Positions 44,560 to 53,987 of a stretch of 64,000 nucleotides of DNA are shown here, in pieces. The stretch comes from Ezakiella coagulans (GTDB lineage: Bacteria; Bacillota; Clostridia; Tissierellales; Peptoniphilaceae). The stretch spans positions 1 through 64,000 of the forward strand of contig NZ_QEKV01000008.1 in the NCBI RefSeq assembly GCF_003096635.1, given 5' to 3'. The notes below the pieces were generated by a model. That model was not told the origin of the DNA and did not search any database. It was given only the letters and a program-made list of their open reading frames with translations. Position 1 is the first letter of the stretch; each line of letters begins with the position of its first letter. Both the position numbers and the translations under genes were made by a program.

Positions 44560-47559
44560 ATGCGACATCGAAATAAAGTTTTTACCATTTCAAAGCTTGT
44601 TCGATATTTTATATATATAAGTTTAATCGTTATAATTGTTTTCGGAACACTATTCGCTCTTTCCGGAATAAGAATTATGTCTCAGGTTGAGGACATCGAC
44701 CCGAGAATAGTTAACATGGACTTGAATGAAACTTCCACAATATACGATCAAGATGGAAACTTAATTGAAAAAATAGCGACAGCTGAATATCGTACAATGA
44801 TAGGTGTTCAAGATATACCTAAAAATTTAAAAAACGCTTTCATAGCTATTGAAGACGAAAGATTTTTAAATCACGTCGGAATTGACCCGAAAGGGATTTT
44901 AGCCTCATTATATGAAGCATATAAATCAGGTGACTCTGCTAGAGGTGCAAGTACAATCACCCAACAACTTGTTAAAAATACATTTTTAACACCTGCCAGA
45001 ACGCTTGAAAGAAAGCTTAAAGAAATCGAAATTTCTATTAAGCTCGAAAAAATGCTTACTAAAGATCAAATTATTGAAGCATATTTAAACAGAGTAAGTA
45101 TGGGACAAAATGCTTACGGTGTTGAAGAAGCCGCTCAAACATATTTCAACAAACACGCCAAAGATTTGGATCTTGTTGAATGTGCAATGCTCGCTTCAGT
45201 TGTTAAAAACCCGAACATTTATCCACCTTTCTACAGGGTTGCACCTAGCAATTTCGATTCCACGAAAATGGAAAAAGTAGGAACTATAGATCTTTTAGGT
45301 CAAACTTATATACTTGTTTACAATCCGACAAATGAAAACCGTGCAAATGCTGTTTTAAGAAAGATGCATGAACTTGGATTAATCACAAACGAAGAGTATG
45401 ATGAAGCAAAAAAAGTTGACAAAAAATCTCTTCTTAAACCTGCTGAAAAAAAAGAAAATCAAATTACAAATTACTTTGCGGACTATGTAAAAGAAAGAGT
45501 TGTTGAAGATCTTCAGGACAAATTCGGTTGGACAAAATCAAGAGCTCAAGATGAACTTTTCTATGGCGGACTCAAGATTTATTCGACAATTGATATGAAA
45601 CTACAACAAGAAGTGGAAAACGACTATAAGAAATTTAATGAAATACTTGTTGGTGATACCACTCACCTTAAAGCACCGCTCTTACTTGATATGACTGTTG
45701 ACCAATACGGTAACATCATTGATAGTAAAAATAGATTGGTATTTTTAAATAGAAACAATGTATTAAACAATGACGGATTAATTTATCTTGCGGAAAACGA
45801 ATACAAGTTTGCCGACAACGGCGATTTGATGATTAAATCCGTAAAGATGGTTCCTTATCCTTCAAATGTTGACGTTTTAGACTTCTATACTATCGATGAA
45901 AAGAAAAATCTTTTGACACATACAATCGGAAGCCTTCCAATAAAAAAAGATGATTTCAATATGGAAAATGGATGGATTCGAATTAACAAAAAAGCTCTCG
46001 ACGAAAACCCTGAACTCTATGAAATCAAAGATGGCCTATTGGTATTTAAAGAAGGACAAATTTTTATAAACAAAAACGGAATTGTTCAACCACAAAGCTC
46101 AACAATTATTATCGACTATAAAAAAGGTCACATAATTGCAATGGCAGGCGGACGTGATGTTGATGGACGAAGAATCTTCAACAGAGCTACAAATTCGGAA
46201 AGACAACCGGGATCATCTATAAAACCTGTCGGCGTATATCTCGAAGCACTTGACAACGGATACACTGCAGGCAGTGCGATAGACGATGTTCCATTTAACT
46301 TAAACGGCAATCCTTGGCCGAACAACTGGTACTCCGGTTATAAGGGAATCACATCGCTTAGATATGCGGTTGAGCAATCTATAAACACAAGTGCAGTACA
46401 CACACTGAATAGTCTCGGCGTTAAAAAAGTTATTCCTTATCTTGAAAAGATGGGCATAATAAATAAAGAACATCCTGAAAGAGACACGTTCGTTACTGAA
46501 GAAGAAAATGCAAAGTATAATGATGAAAACTCATCAGCTCTTGCTCTAGGTGGTATGACTAAAGGTTTGAGTCCTCTCACGTTGGCAAGTGCTTATACAG
46601 CAATTGCGAATGGGGGAGTTTATGTTAAACCTAGCCCGTACACAAAAGTTATAAATAAAGACGGTGCAACAATTTTGGAATATAAGCCGCAAGGCGTTCG
46701 AGTTGTAAGCGAACAAACTGCCTATGTTATGAAGGATATTTTAAGAACCGTTGTTTCAAATGGACTTGGTAAAGCTGCAAAGGTTCCAAATCAAGTAACT
46801 GCCGGAAAGACCGGTACAACTCAATACACTGCTGACTTATGGTTCGTCGGATTTACAGATTATTATCTCGGTGCAACTTGGATTGGAAGCGATACCCCTC
46901 GTATTACAATGAATAAAAACTCAATGATAGCAGCTCAAATGTGGGAAAATATAATGGAAAAAGCCCATGAAGGTCTTGCTCCGGTAAATGAGTTTAAAAT
47001 GCCTGACGGCATTGTTAAAGCTCAAATTTGTACCCAATCCGGAAAAGCTCCTACTCAACTTTGTACTGCTGATCCTCGCGGAGTTGTTAAAACTGAAATA
47101 TTTGTTAAAGGTACTGAACCGAAAAATCCTTGCGATATTCACGTTGAAGCAAAAATTTGTGAAGAATCAGGTCTTCTTGCAAATCCATACTGCCCGATTG
47201 ATCATGTTAAGACAACTGTTTGTATAAATAGGAAGCCACAATACGTACCAAGTGCTCATAACGGCATTGTTCCATCGGACTGGGGTTATTCCTATCCTCA
47301 AGGTTATTGTGACCTTCACAATGAAAATACCCAAAATGAGGACGGAGAAACTTCAGATCTGTTTGATCCGGATATTGAAACGGGAGACAGCGAGGATTCG
47401 AATAAAGATAACAGAACAAACAAAGATAATAAAGACAAAAACAACACTACAACAAAACCTAAGGAAAATAAAAAACCGCGTGATGTTGTAGTTCCAAAGG
47501 AAGATCAAAAACCAGGTGCTAATGAAAATAGCGGTGGAACAATTGATTTATTTAACTAA
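44560..47559 (+). CDS. Class A penicillin-binding protein (PBP1A family)
   Basis: 999 aa bifunctional wall synthase. One membrane anchor (about 15-37), GT51 transglycosylase (catalytic Glu98 in IEDERF; RGASTITQQLVKN; second LERKLKEIEISIKLE), an insertion of roughly 150 residues between the domains (about 390-520), then the transpeptidase with Ser552-x-x-Lys555 (SSIK), Ser607-Ile-Asn609 and Lys750-Thr-Gly. A tail from about 920 is low-complexity, Asn/Lys/Asp/Thr-rich, as in other Firmicute class A PBPs. Strong TATAAT box about 20 nt before the ribosome site GAAAGGAG. It ends in a terminator at 47558. Confidence 0.95.
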   Translation: MRHRNKVFTISKLVRYFIYISLIVIIVFGTLFALSGIRIMSQVEDIDPRIVNMDLNETSTIYDQDGNLIEKIATAEYRTMIGVQDIPKNLKNAFIAIEDERFLNHVGIDPKGILASLYEAYKSGDSARGASTITQQLVKNTFLTPARTLERKLKEIEISIKLEKMLTKDQIIEAYLNRVSMGQNAYGVEEAAQTYFNKHAKDLDLVECAMLASVVKNPNIYPPFYRVAPSNFDSTKMEKVGTIDLLGQTYILVYNPTNENRANAVLRKMHELGLITNEEYDEAKKVDKKSLLKPAEKKENQITNYFADYVKERVVEDLQDKFGWTKSRAQDELFYGGLKIYSTIDMKLQQEVENDYKKFNEILVGDTTHLKAPLLLDMTVDQYGNIIDSKNRLVFLNRNNVLNNDGLIYLAENEYKFADNGDLMIKSVKMVPYPSNVDVLDFYTIDEKKNLLTHTIGSLPIKKDDFNMENGWIRINKKALDENPELYEIKDGLLVFKEGQIFINKNGIVQPQSSTIIIDYKKGHIIAMAGGRDVDGRRIFNRATNSERQPGSSIKPVGVYLEALDNGYTAGSAIDDVPFNLNGNPWPNNWYSGYKGITSLRYAVEQSINTSAVHTLNSLGVKKVIPYLEKMGIINKEHPERDTFVTEEENAKYNDENSSALALGGMTKGLSPLTLASAYTAIANGGVYVKPSPYTKVINKDGATILEYKPQGVRVVSEQTAYVMKDILRTVVSNGLGKAAKVPNQVTAGKTGTTQYTADLWFVGFTDYYLGATWIGSDTPRITMNKNSMIAAQMWENIMEKAHEGLAPVNEFKMPDGIVKAQICTQSGKAPTQLCTADPRGVVKTEIFVKGTEPKNPCDIHVEAKICEESGLLANPYCPIDHVKTTVCINRKPQYVPSAHNGIVPSDWGYSYPQGYCDLHNENTQNEDGETSDLFDPDIETGDSEDSNKDNRTNKDNKDKNNTTTKPKENKKPRDVVVPKEDQKPGANENSGGTIDLFN

Positions 47560-47591
47560 AAGAAAAGAAGCAAATTAGCTTCTTTTCTTTT
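47558..47591 (+). terminator. Terminator of class A PBP gene
   Basis: AAAAGAAAAGAAGC and GCTTCTTTTCTTTT form a 14-bp stem with a 6-nt loop. Confidence 0.88.
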
Positions 47592-47650
47592 TATCACTTT
47601 TTATTACATTTAGGAAAATAAACTATTTATTGAAAAAAGGGAGCAAAACT

Positions 47651-48898
47651 ATGGAAAATGAAATAATAAAAAATTTAAAATCTGACAAAGAATTCTTATG
47701 GTTAAATCCAAGTTTTAATAAAGATTCATTATATGATGCGATTTCAAGTAAACAAATATATGAGGCAAATGATCTACTAATAAGATTTTCACCGTTTTTA
47801 AAATCTTCATTCAAAGAACTTGAGCCGACAAACGGCATCATAGAGTCCCCTCTTCTAAAATTAAATAATTTCAGCATAAATAATATCTATTTAAAAGAGG
47901 ATAATCTTCTTCCGATTGCAGGAAGTGTGAAAGCAAGAGGTGGAATTTTTGAAATTTTAAAATATGCAGAAACTCTTGCGACGAATGCAAATATTATAGA
48001 CACTAAAATCGATTATTCTCAGTTCAATTCTGATGTTTTTCGAGACTTTTTCAGCAGATACAAGATTCAAGTCGGCTCGACTGGAAATCTCGGCATTTCA
48101 ATCGGACTAATAAGTGCAAAACTCGGTTTTAATGCTATTGTGCATATGAGTAAGGATGCAAAAGAATGGAAGAAAAAACTTCTTCGAGAAAACGGAGTTA
48201 ACGTAATTGAATATGATTCTAACTACAGCGAAGCTGTCAAAAATGGAAGAATACTTTCGGACAAAGATGATAAAAGTTATTTTGTCGATGATGAAAAATC
48301 TATCAATTTGTTTCTAGGCTATTCAACCGCTGCCCTGAGACTAAAAGAACAGCTTAATGAAAAACAAATTCTGGTTGACGATAATCATCCGCTATTTTTT
48401 TATATTCCTTGCGGTGTTGGTGGAGCCCCTTCCGGTATTTTGCACGGCCTAAAAACTATCTTTGGTAAAAATGTTTACGTATTCTATGTAGAGCCTGTAA
48501 GAAGTGCATCGGTGCTTCTTGGCATGTCCACAGGTTTAAACAGCAAAATAAGTATTGAAGATATTGGCATGGATGGAAAAACTGAAGCTGACGGACTTGC
48601 AGTGGGAAGAGCTAGTGAATTATGCTGCGAATCCTCAAAAAACACTCTCTCCGGCATATTTACTATAAATGAAAATTCTATTTTTGAACTAATGAGAGAA
48701 CTTTATAAAAACGAAGGCGTTTTTGTGGAGCCCAGCGCCGCAAGTTCTATGATTTTCACAAAATTTTTAAACGCTTCAGAATTTTTGAATTTTATAAATA
48801 AAGAAGAAATTTTTCTTGAAAATATAACCCACATTGCTTGGTCGACAGGCGGAATGCTTGTTCCCGAAAAAGAAAGAACAATTCTTCTGGACAAATAA
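47651..48898 (+). CDS. dsdA: D-serine ammonia-lyase
   Basis: 415 aa fold-type II PLP enzyme converting D-serine to pyruvate and ammonia. PLP lysine in AGSVKARGG; SKDAKEWKKKLLRENG and the glycine loop CGVGGAPSGI follow; DGLAVGRAS is diagnostic for D-serine dehydratase. ATG at 47651 with AAAGGGAG seven bases before; an upstream in-frame TTG at 47630 lacks its own site. It protects the wall from D-serine misincorporation or feeds pyruvate to PFOR. Confidence 0.93.
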   Translation: MENEIIKNLKSDKEFLWLNPSFNKDSLYDAISSKQIYEANDLLIRFSPFLKSSFKELEPTNGIIESPLLKLNNFSINNIYLKEDNLLPIAGSVKARGGIFEILKYAETLATNANIIDTKIDYSQFNSDVFRDFFSRYKIQVGSTGNLGISIGLISAKLGFNAIVHMSKDAKEWKKKLLRENGVNVIEYDSNYSEAVKNGRILSDKDDKSYFVDDEKSINLFLGYSTAALRLKEQLNEKQILVDDNHPLFFYIPCGVGGAPSGILHGLKTIFGKNVYVFYVEPVRSASVLLGMSTGLNSKISIEDIGMDGKTEADGLAVGRASELCCESSKNTLSGIFTINENSIFELMRELYKNEGVFVEPSAASSMIFTKFLNASEFLNFINKEEIFLENITHIAWSTGGMLVPEKERTILLDK

Positions 48899-48931
48899 AA
48901 AATGGCTAACTATTTTTATAGTAGCCATTTT
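48899..48931. terminator. Bidirectional terminator between dsdA and M42 peptidase
   Basis: AAAATGGCTA/TAGCCATTTT, extended inside by CTAT/ATAG, with T runs on both strands. Confidence 0.88.
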
Positions 48932-48940
48932 AATTTGCTT

Positions 48941-49984
48941 TTATTTTGCCAATACATATGCGAGCGCTAAGTCAGTTGTTGCTTTAATACCATCAATGTG
49001 TGTACGTTCAAAGCTGTGACTTGCATCAACACCAGGTCCAATTAGTGCTGCTCTTGCATCAACGCCTGCTCTTTGTGCAGCAGAAGCATCTGATCCATAG
49101 AATGGGTAAATATCGAGTTCGTATGGAATGTCATTTTCTTTTGCGAGCTTTATTAGCTTTCTCTTCATATCGATATCGTAAGGTCCGGTTGAGTCCTTAA
49201 CGCAAATTGTTGTTTTTTGTTCGTCTGAAGTTTGTCCAGGTCCAGGGGCAGCCATATCTACCGAAATAAATTCAGTAACTTCTTTTGGAACTCCAGCACT
49301 TGATCCGTGACCTACTTCTTCATAGTTTGAAATGAATAAATATGTTGTTCTTGGTGGAACTATATTGTTTTCTTTCAAATATTTTGCAATACCTAAAAGA
49401 GAAATAACGCATGCTTTATCATCGAGGTGACGGCTCTTTAAATAGCCTGAATCACAGAGTCTTGTTCCTGTATTGTAATAAACGAAGTCACCAACTTGAA
49501 TTCCTAATTTTTCCAAATCTTCTTTGCTCTTTACAACTTCGTCAACACGGATTTCGAGGTTCTTATCATTTCTTTCGATTGATTGTGTGAGTGAACCGTT
49601 CACGTGACTTGATGCAGCTGTTGTCATAATTGTGCCTGTATATTCTCTGCCATCTTCCGTTGGAATTCTGACTTCAAGACCTTCAACCGTTGCCCAAGCG
49701 TATCCACCGAGCATGCTCATTTTTAAGCGTCCGTTCGGTTTTAGTTCTTTAACCATTGCTCCAAGTGTGTCAACGTGTGCTGACAATAAAAGAGCATCTT
49801 CCTTGTTTTCCCCTTCAATTTTGCAAATCAAAGCTCCTTTTCTTGTATATTCACAAGGATAATATTTTTCAAGCTCATCCTTTACAAGTTTAACAGCCTT
49901 TTGTGTGTCCCCTGTCGGTGATGGTGTCTTTAAAAGTTCAATACCAAAATTGATAATATAATCTAAATCATATTTAAATGCCAT
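48941..49984 (-). CDS. M42 family metallopeptidase (glutamyl aminopeptidase/endoglucanase-like)
   Basis: 347 aa dinuclear zinc aminopeptidase forming tetrahedral dodecamers. Metal ligands and catalytic acid visible: His in SAHVDT, bridging Asp in RHLDDKA, the Glu pair in NYEEVGHG, Asp in SVDMAAPG, His in DASHSFER. A large apical insertion (about 70-165) is typical. AGGAGG precedes the ATG, and a TATAAT box lies about 30 nt upstream. Separated by 50 nt from the shikimate operon's last gene. Confidence 0.94.
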   Translation of the reverse strand: MAFKYDLDYIINFGIELLKTPSPTGDTQKAVKLVKDELEKYYPCEYTRKGALICKIEGENKEDALLLSAHVDTLGAMVKELKPNGRLKMSMLGGYAWATVEGLEVRIPTEDGREYTGTIMTTAASSHVNGSLTQSIERNDKNLEIRVDEVVKSKEDLEKLGIQVGDFVYYNTGTRLCDSGYLKSRHLDDKACVISLLGIAKYLKENNIVPPRTTYLFISNYEEVGHGSSAGVPKEVTEFISVDMAAPGPGQTSDEQKTTICVKDSTGPYDIDMKRKLIKLAKENDIPYELDIYPFYGSDASAAQRAGVDARAALIGPGVDASHSFERTHIDGIKATTDLALAYVLAK

Positions 49985-50034
49985 AATATACCTCCTTAAT
50001 AATACATTTTAATTATAACATTTTTAATGCAAAA

Positions 50035-50448
50035 TTACAAAAAATAGCTCAAAGCCATTTTATATACATAATCTCCAAATCCGGCGATAACTCCGTCAGC
50101 ACCGCGAGCGGTGACAAGATTTCTTCTCTCTTCTTCACGTCTAAACACATTTGTTATGTGCACTTCAACTTTGGGCACATCTATTGAAAGAAGAGCGTCT
50201 AATATAGCAATGCTATAGTGAGAATATGCTCCTGGATTTATTATTAGCCCATCGTAATCTCTGAGCTGAATCCTGTCTATTATTTCTCCTTCTGAATTCG
50301 ACGTAAAAAATTCTATGTCATTGTCATTTAAATCTGCCATAGACCTCAATTCATTTTCTATATCCGTTAGCGACTTCGTGCCGTATTTTTCCGGTTCTCT
50401 GATACCCAAATATCTAAGATTCGGACCGTTTACTACTAATATTCTCAT
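50035..50448 (-). CDS. aroQ: 3-Dehydroquinate dehydratase, type II
   Basis: 137 aa, dodecameric type II enzyme, step 3 of the shikimate pathway. NGPNLRYLGIREPEKYG carries Arg17 and the catalytic Tyr22; NPGAYSHYS supplies Asn71; EVHITN supplies His97; FRREEERR follows. Slightly shorter than usual. ATG overlaps the aroK stop (ATGA). Last gene of the operon. Confidence 0.95.
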   Translation of the reverse strand: MRILVVNGPNLRYLGIREPEKYGTKSLTDIENELRSMADLNDNDIEFFTSNSEGEIIDRIQLRDYDGLIINPGAYSHYSIAILDALLSIDVPKVEVHITNVFRREEERRNLVTARGADGVIAGFGDYVYKMALSYFL

Positions 50449-50954
50449 TTTACAATTCCCATCCTTCTAAGTTCATCTTTTATAAAGCTCGCTGTTAAAA
50501 ATAAGCCGTTATTGACCCTAACTTCCATATCGCAAAAATCTCTATACTTGTCAATTCGCCTCTCATATAATAAATTTAAAACTTTATCCTTATTATTTCT
50601 AAGTAGCGGCCTATTTTTGCTGGTCAAAACTTTTCTGATTTCATTAAGATCGCGATTTATAAAAATAACAAATCCGTTTTTCTTTAAAACCTCTTTGTTG
50701 CACGCCCTCTCAACGACACCGCCTCCGGTTGCGACTACAGTTCTATCATATTTATTCATTATGTCGACGAGTGCTTTTGTTTCCTCTATTCTAAAAAAAT
50801 CTTCGCCGATTTCAAAAAGTTCATCAACAGTCATTCCGGATGTTTTTTTTATATACCTATCCGAGTCAATTGCCTTGTAGCCAAGCATTTTTCTAAGTTC
50901 GAGCGAAAGAGTTGTCTTTCCGCAACCAGGCATTCCGATTAAAACTATATTCAC
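50445..50954 (-). CDS. aroK: Shikimate kinase
   Basis: 169 aa P-loop kinase, step 5. Walker A GMPGCGKTT (7-15), DSDRYIKK for shikimate Asp, GGGVV in the middle, and the NRPLL lid. The start is GTG overlapping the aroC stop by 4 nt (GTGA), no ATG available. Confidence 0.94.
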   Translation of the reverse strand: MNIVLIGMPGCGKTTLSLELRKMLGYKAIDSDRYIKKTSGMTVDELFEIGEDFFRIEETKALVDIMNKYDRTVVATGGGVVERACNKEVLKKNGFVIFINRDLNEIRKVLTSKNRPLLRNNKDKVLNLLYERRIDKYRDFCDMEVRVNNGLFLTASFIKDELRRMGIVK

Positions 50955-51889
50955 TTCGACCCTCTCCTTATTAAATCATATAAAACTATCGCAGTCATCG
51001 ACTCCAAGACAACTTGAACACGTTTTGAAATATTCTTGTCGTGCCTACCTTCGAACTTCGTCTTCACTTCATTATACTCCTTATCAACTGTTTGAATCGA
51101 AAAATCGTGTGTTTGAATCGGTTTTAGAAGTATATAAAAATAAATTTCTTCTCCATTTGTTATACCACCGTCAACTCCGCCCCAATAGTTGTGTTTTAGT
51201 TTCGGTTCACCGTCTTTAATCTCGTACTCCTCATATATATCTTCAATTTTTTTATTGTACAGATTTTCTATTTCTCCGAAGTTCACGCCCTTTACTGCAG
51301 GTATTGAAAACATCGCATGCGCAATTTCAGATTCAAAGCTGTCGAAAAACGGTTCACCTACACCCGCTTTAACTCCGTGAACAGAGACTTTTATTTTGGC
51401 TCCGGTGCCCGATTCTCCGAAAATTGTGTTTGATTCAAGCGTGATACCCATTTTTAAAAGTATATCCCTTACAACAGTGCCTGCGACAACTATAGGTGCA
51501 GTCATTCTGCCGGAAAATATTCCTCCGCCGGTTTTAAAAGCGTTCCCGTTATATTTTACATACTTAGAATAATCCGCATGTCCCGGTCTAAATATGTTCG
51601 ATATCTCCTCATAATCTTCCGGTTTTATATCCTCGTTTTTAATCGCAAAAGTAAAAGGTGCTTCCGTCGTGTGTCCGTCCTCCAAACCTGACACAAATAA
51701 AAAATCGTCCTTTTCGACTCTCTTTGTCTCGCCTTTTAAACTCGGTCTTCGCCTTTCGAGATTTGATTTTATTTTTTCAAAGTCTATCTTTGTTCCTGCA
51801 GGGAGTCCCTCCAAACTTCCTCCAACGCAAATGTCATGGGAAGCTCCGAAAATATTAAATTTTACAACTTTTCCAATAGAAAAACTCAT
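50951..51889 (-). CDS. aroC: Chorismate synthase (short form)
   Basis: 312 aa, about 40-70 residues shorter than most chorismate synthases. It still has FNIFGASHD at the start, LERRRPSLKGETKRVEKD, RPGHADYSKYVKYNG, GGGIFSGRMT and SKRVQVVLESMTAIVLYD. The missing length comes from loops in the second half. Final enzyme to chorismate; needs reduced FMN. Overlaps aroA by 4 nt (ATGA). Confidence 0.93.
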   Translation of the reverse strand: MSFSIGKVVKFNIFGASHDICVGGSLEGLPAGTKIDFEKIKSNLERRRPSLKGETKRVEKDDFLFVSGLEDGHTTEAPFTFAIKNEDIKPEDYEEISNIFRPGHADYSKYVKYNGNAFKTGGGIFSGRMTAPIVVAGTVVRDILLKMGITLESNTIFGESGTGAKIKVSVHGVKAGVGEPFFDSFESEIAHAMFSIPAVKGVNFGEIENLYNKKIEDIYEEYEIKDGEPKLKHNYWGGVDGGITNGEEIYFYILLKPIQTHDFSIQTVDKEYNEVKTKFEGRHDKNISKRVQVVLESMTAIVLYDLIRRGSK

Positions 51890-53049
51890 TTCATCCTCCC
51901 CAAAAAACTATATAGCTCAAAATGTGATTTTTTTAGGCATTCTTTATTTTTAATAAATACTCTCCCCTTATGAAAACATGAAAGTATGAGCGCCATATGA
52001 AAAATCCTGTGTTCTTTCGGATATAAATAAATCGAACGTTCATAATCAAAATCCGAAGTTCTTTCGCAGATAACAATTGCATCTCGCCCAATTGAAACAG
52101 CATAGCCGAACAAATTCAAAACTTTTTTTATTTCAAGAGTTCTATTCGATTCCTTAAACGCAAGATTTTTTATACCTATAATTTTATATCTTTTTCCATT
52201 CATTGCCGATTTTATTGCAAGTGCCGCAGTAAAAACCGGTGCAAGATCCAAATTGTTGCTTAAATCAAAAATACTTTTGTTTGATTTAAGCCACTCTCCT
52301 ATTATGTTATCAGTCGATTTTGCAGCCTTCATTTTAGGCATATCGCCGTCAAGCCTATTAAAATATTTTAATACTTCAAAAAAAGCTCTATTGCTCATAT
52401 CTTCAGGCACATGAACTTCTATTTTTTCAGAACTTTTGTTCATTCTTAGAATTGCGTCTTCAGTTTGGTGGATATATTGAATATTTGGCCCCTCGCCATA
52501 ATTTACATCAAATTGATTAACGCCCGCCATCATCATGCCTGAGGCAAACTGTGTTGACTTTGATATGTCTACATCAAATTTTTCTCGAGTTAACTTTCCT
52601 GAAAATTCAATAGAATTCTTTGATTTTTTAAACTCAATTCCCTCATCTTTAAAAAGTTTTTCGTAGTAATCAAGCGGTCTTTCAAAAAGTCGTTCACTTC
52701 CTTCGAGCTTATGTTTCTTCCCGTCCAGAAAAACCGGAATGAGAAATCTTAGACTGCTCCCGCTATCTTTTAAATAATGTGCTTCCTTCTTAGTTTTCCA
52801 TTTAGGAAGAAGTATAAGTTCTGCGGTTTTCCCAAAGCGACTATTATAATATTTGAATTTATAATTATCATAAAGAGCGAAAAGCGTTATATTTGCATCT
52901 TCTGAAAAACTAAAGTTCTTAATTTTTGTCGGTCTATTTAAAACATAACTCAAAAGCAAAAATCTGTGACTGTAGCTTTTTGATGAACATGGTAAATATG
53001 GAATTTTTAAATTTTCATCAAAATTTTTTTCAAATTTTCTTCCAGCCAC
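51886..53049 (-). CDS. aroA: 3-Phosphoshikimate 1-carboxyvinyltransferase (EPSP synthase), divergent
   Basis: 387 aa, shorter and more divergent than typical (about 425). Shikimate-site SSKSYSHR, the DSGSSLRFLIP loop, LFERPLDYY, STQFASGMMMA and KESNRTLEI are recognisable. The GSSLR in place of the usual NAGTAMR points to the class II group. The start is GTG at 53049, giving a 43-nt overlap with aroB in another frame; no in-frame ATG/GTG/TTG lies closer to the conserved region. Confidence 0.9.
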   Translation of the reverse strand: MAGRKFEKNFDENLKIPYLPCSSKSYSHRFLLLSYVLNRPTKIKNFSFSEDANITLFALYDNYKFKYYNSRFGKTAELILLPKWKTKKEAHYLKDSGSSLRFLIPVFLDGKKHKLEGSERLFERPLDYYEKLFKDEGIEFKKSKNSIEFSGKLTREKFDVDISKSTQFASGMMMAGVNQFDVNYGEGPNIQYIHQTEDAILRMNKSSEKIEVHVPEDMSNRAFFEVLKYFNRLDGDMPKMKAAKSTDNIIGEWLKSNKSIFDLSNNLDLAPVFTAALAIKSAMNGKRYKIIGIKNLAFKESNRTLEIKKVLNLFGYAVSIGRDAIVICERTSDFDYERSIYLYPKEHRIFHMALILSCFHKGRVFIKNKECLKKSHFELYSFLGRMK

Positions 53050-53987
53050 GCTCTTTTTACCCTCACAATCTTCCCTTTTCCAATAGATTCCACAATCGGA
53101 ACATCTATAGATTCTTTGTCCACAGCTTTTTTGTCCGCACTGAAATCAAAATCTATATCTTTTTTAATCTCCGGTTTTCCATATAAAATCTCATAAAATT
53201 CTCTAAAAATTTGAATTGTCTCCTCATCAGAATATCCGAGCATCGCCTCCATGAAGAGCCCCATCGCAACAGCCTTTCCGTGACTTATTTTATAATCAGA
53301 TTGGCTTTCCAAAAAATGTGCAACCGTGTGCCCTGCATTTAAAAGATTTCTTATTGCCTTATCTCGAAAATCCATCTCGACAATTTTTGCTTTTTTAAAA
53401 GGTGCATACTCAGTCATTTTGTTTATGAGTTTCTCTTTTTCTCCGGCTTTTAAAAGTTCAAACATTTTGATTGCAACATCTTTATCAAATAGTGCTGCAA
53501 GTTTAAAACCTTCCACAAAACCATCTTTTAAGTCATCCGCTTCAAGAGTATTTGTAAAGTCCGCATCGATATAAACAATGTCCGGCTCTTTAAAAATTCC
53601 TACATTGTTCTTTGCATGCATAAAATTTATCGCACACTTTCCTCCAATCGCCGCATCTGTCATCGACAAAAGTGTCGTAGGAAGAATTACATGTCTTATT
53701 CCTCGCATATAAATACCAGCGGCAAAAGACGCGACATCGGAAATAGTTCCGCCTCCAACTACATAAAGTGTCGAATTTCTAGTAAGCGACAACTCGTGCA
53801 TTCGCTCAACTAATGAAAATAAAACTTCTTTTGTTTTCGCACACTCTCCACCCTCAATAAACATAGTGTTATCAGGAAAAATATCCGGATATAAACCTTT
53901 TAATTTCCTGTCAGCAACAACCAAGTATTCTTCTGTGTCTATATAGTCTGATTTATTTTTTATGGATTTTAAAATTATTTTTTCCAC
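53007..53987 (-). CDS. aroB: 3-Dehydroquinate synthase (short form)
   Basis: 326 aa, step 2. NAD-binding VVGGGTISDVASFAAG, LPTTLLSMTDAAIGGK, the metal-binding NAGHTVAHF and HGKAVAMGL are intact. GTG start with GGAGG just upstream; overlaps aroF by 13 nt. Confidence 0.94.
   Translation of the reverse strand: MEKIILKSIKNKSDYIDTEEYLVVADRKLKGLYPDIFPDNTMFIEGGECAKTKEVLFSLVERMHELSLTRNSTLYVVGGGTISDVASFAAGIYMRGIRHVILPTTLLSMTDAAIGGKCAINFMHAKNNVGIFKEPDIVYIDADFTNTLEADDLKDGFVEGFKLAALFDKDVAIKMFELLKAGEKEKLINKMTEYAPFKKAKIVEMDFRDKAIRNLLNAGHTVAHFLESQSDYKISHGKAVAMGLFMEAMLGYSDEETIQIFREFYEILYGKPEIKKDIDFDFSADKKAVDKESIDVPIVESIGKGKIVRVKRAWLEENLKKILMKI

Noticed and set aside
53007-53049. Frameshift between aroB and aroA making a fusion
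   Set aside because: aroB ends with a complete family C-terminus and aroA begins with its own N-terminus; a GTG start with overlap explains it.
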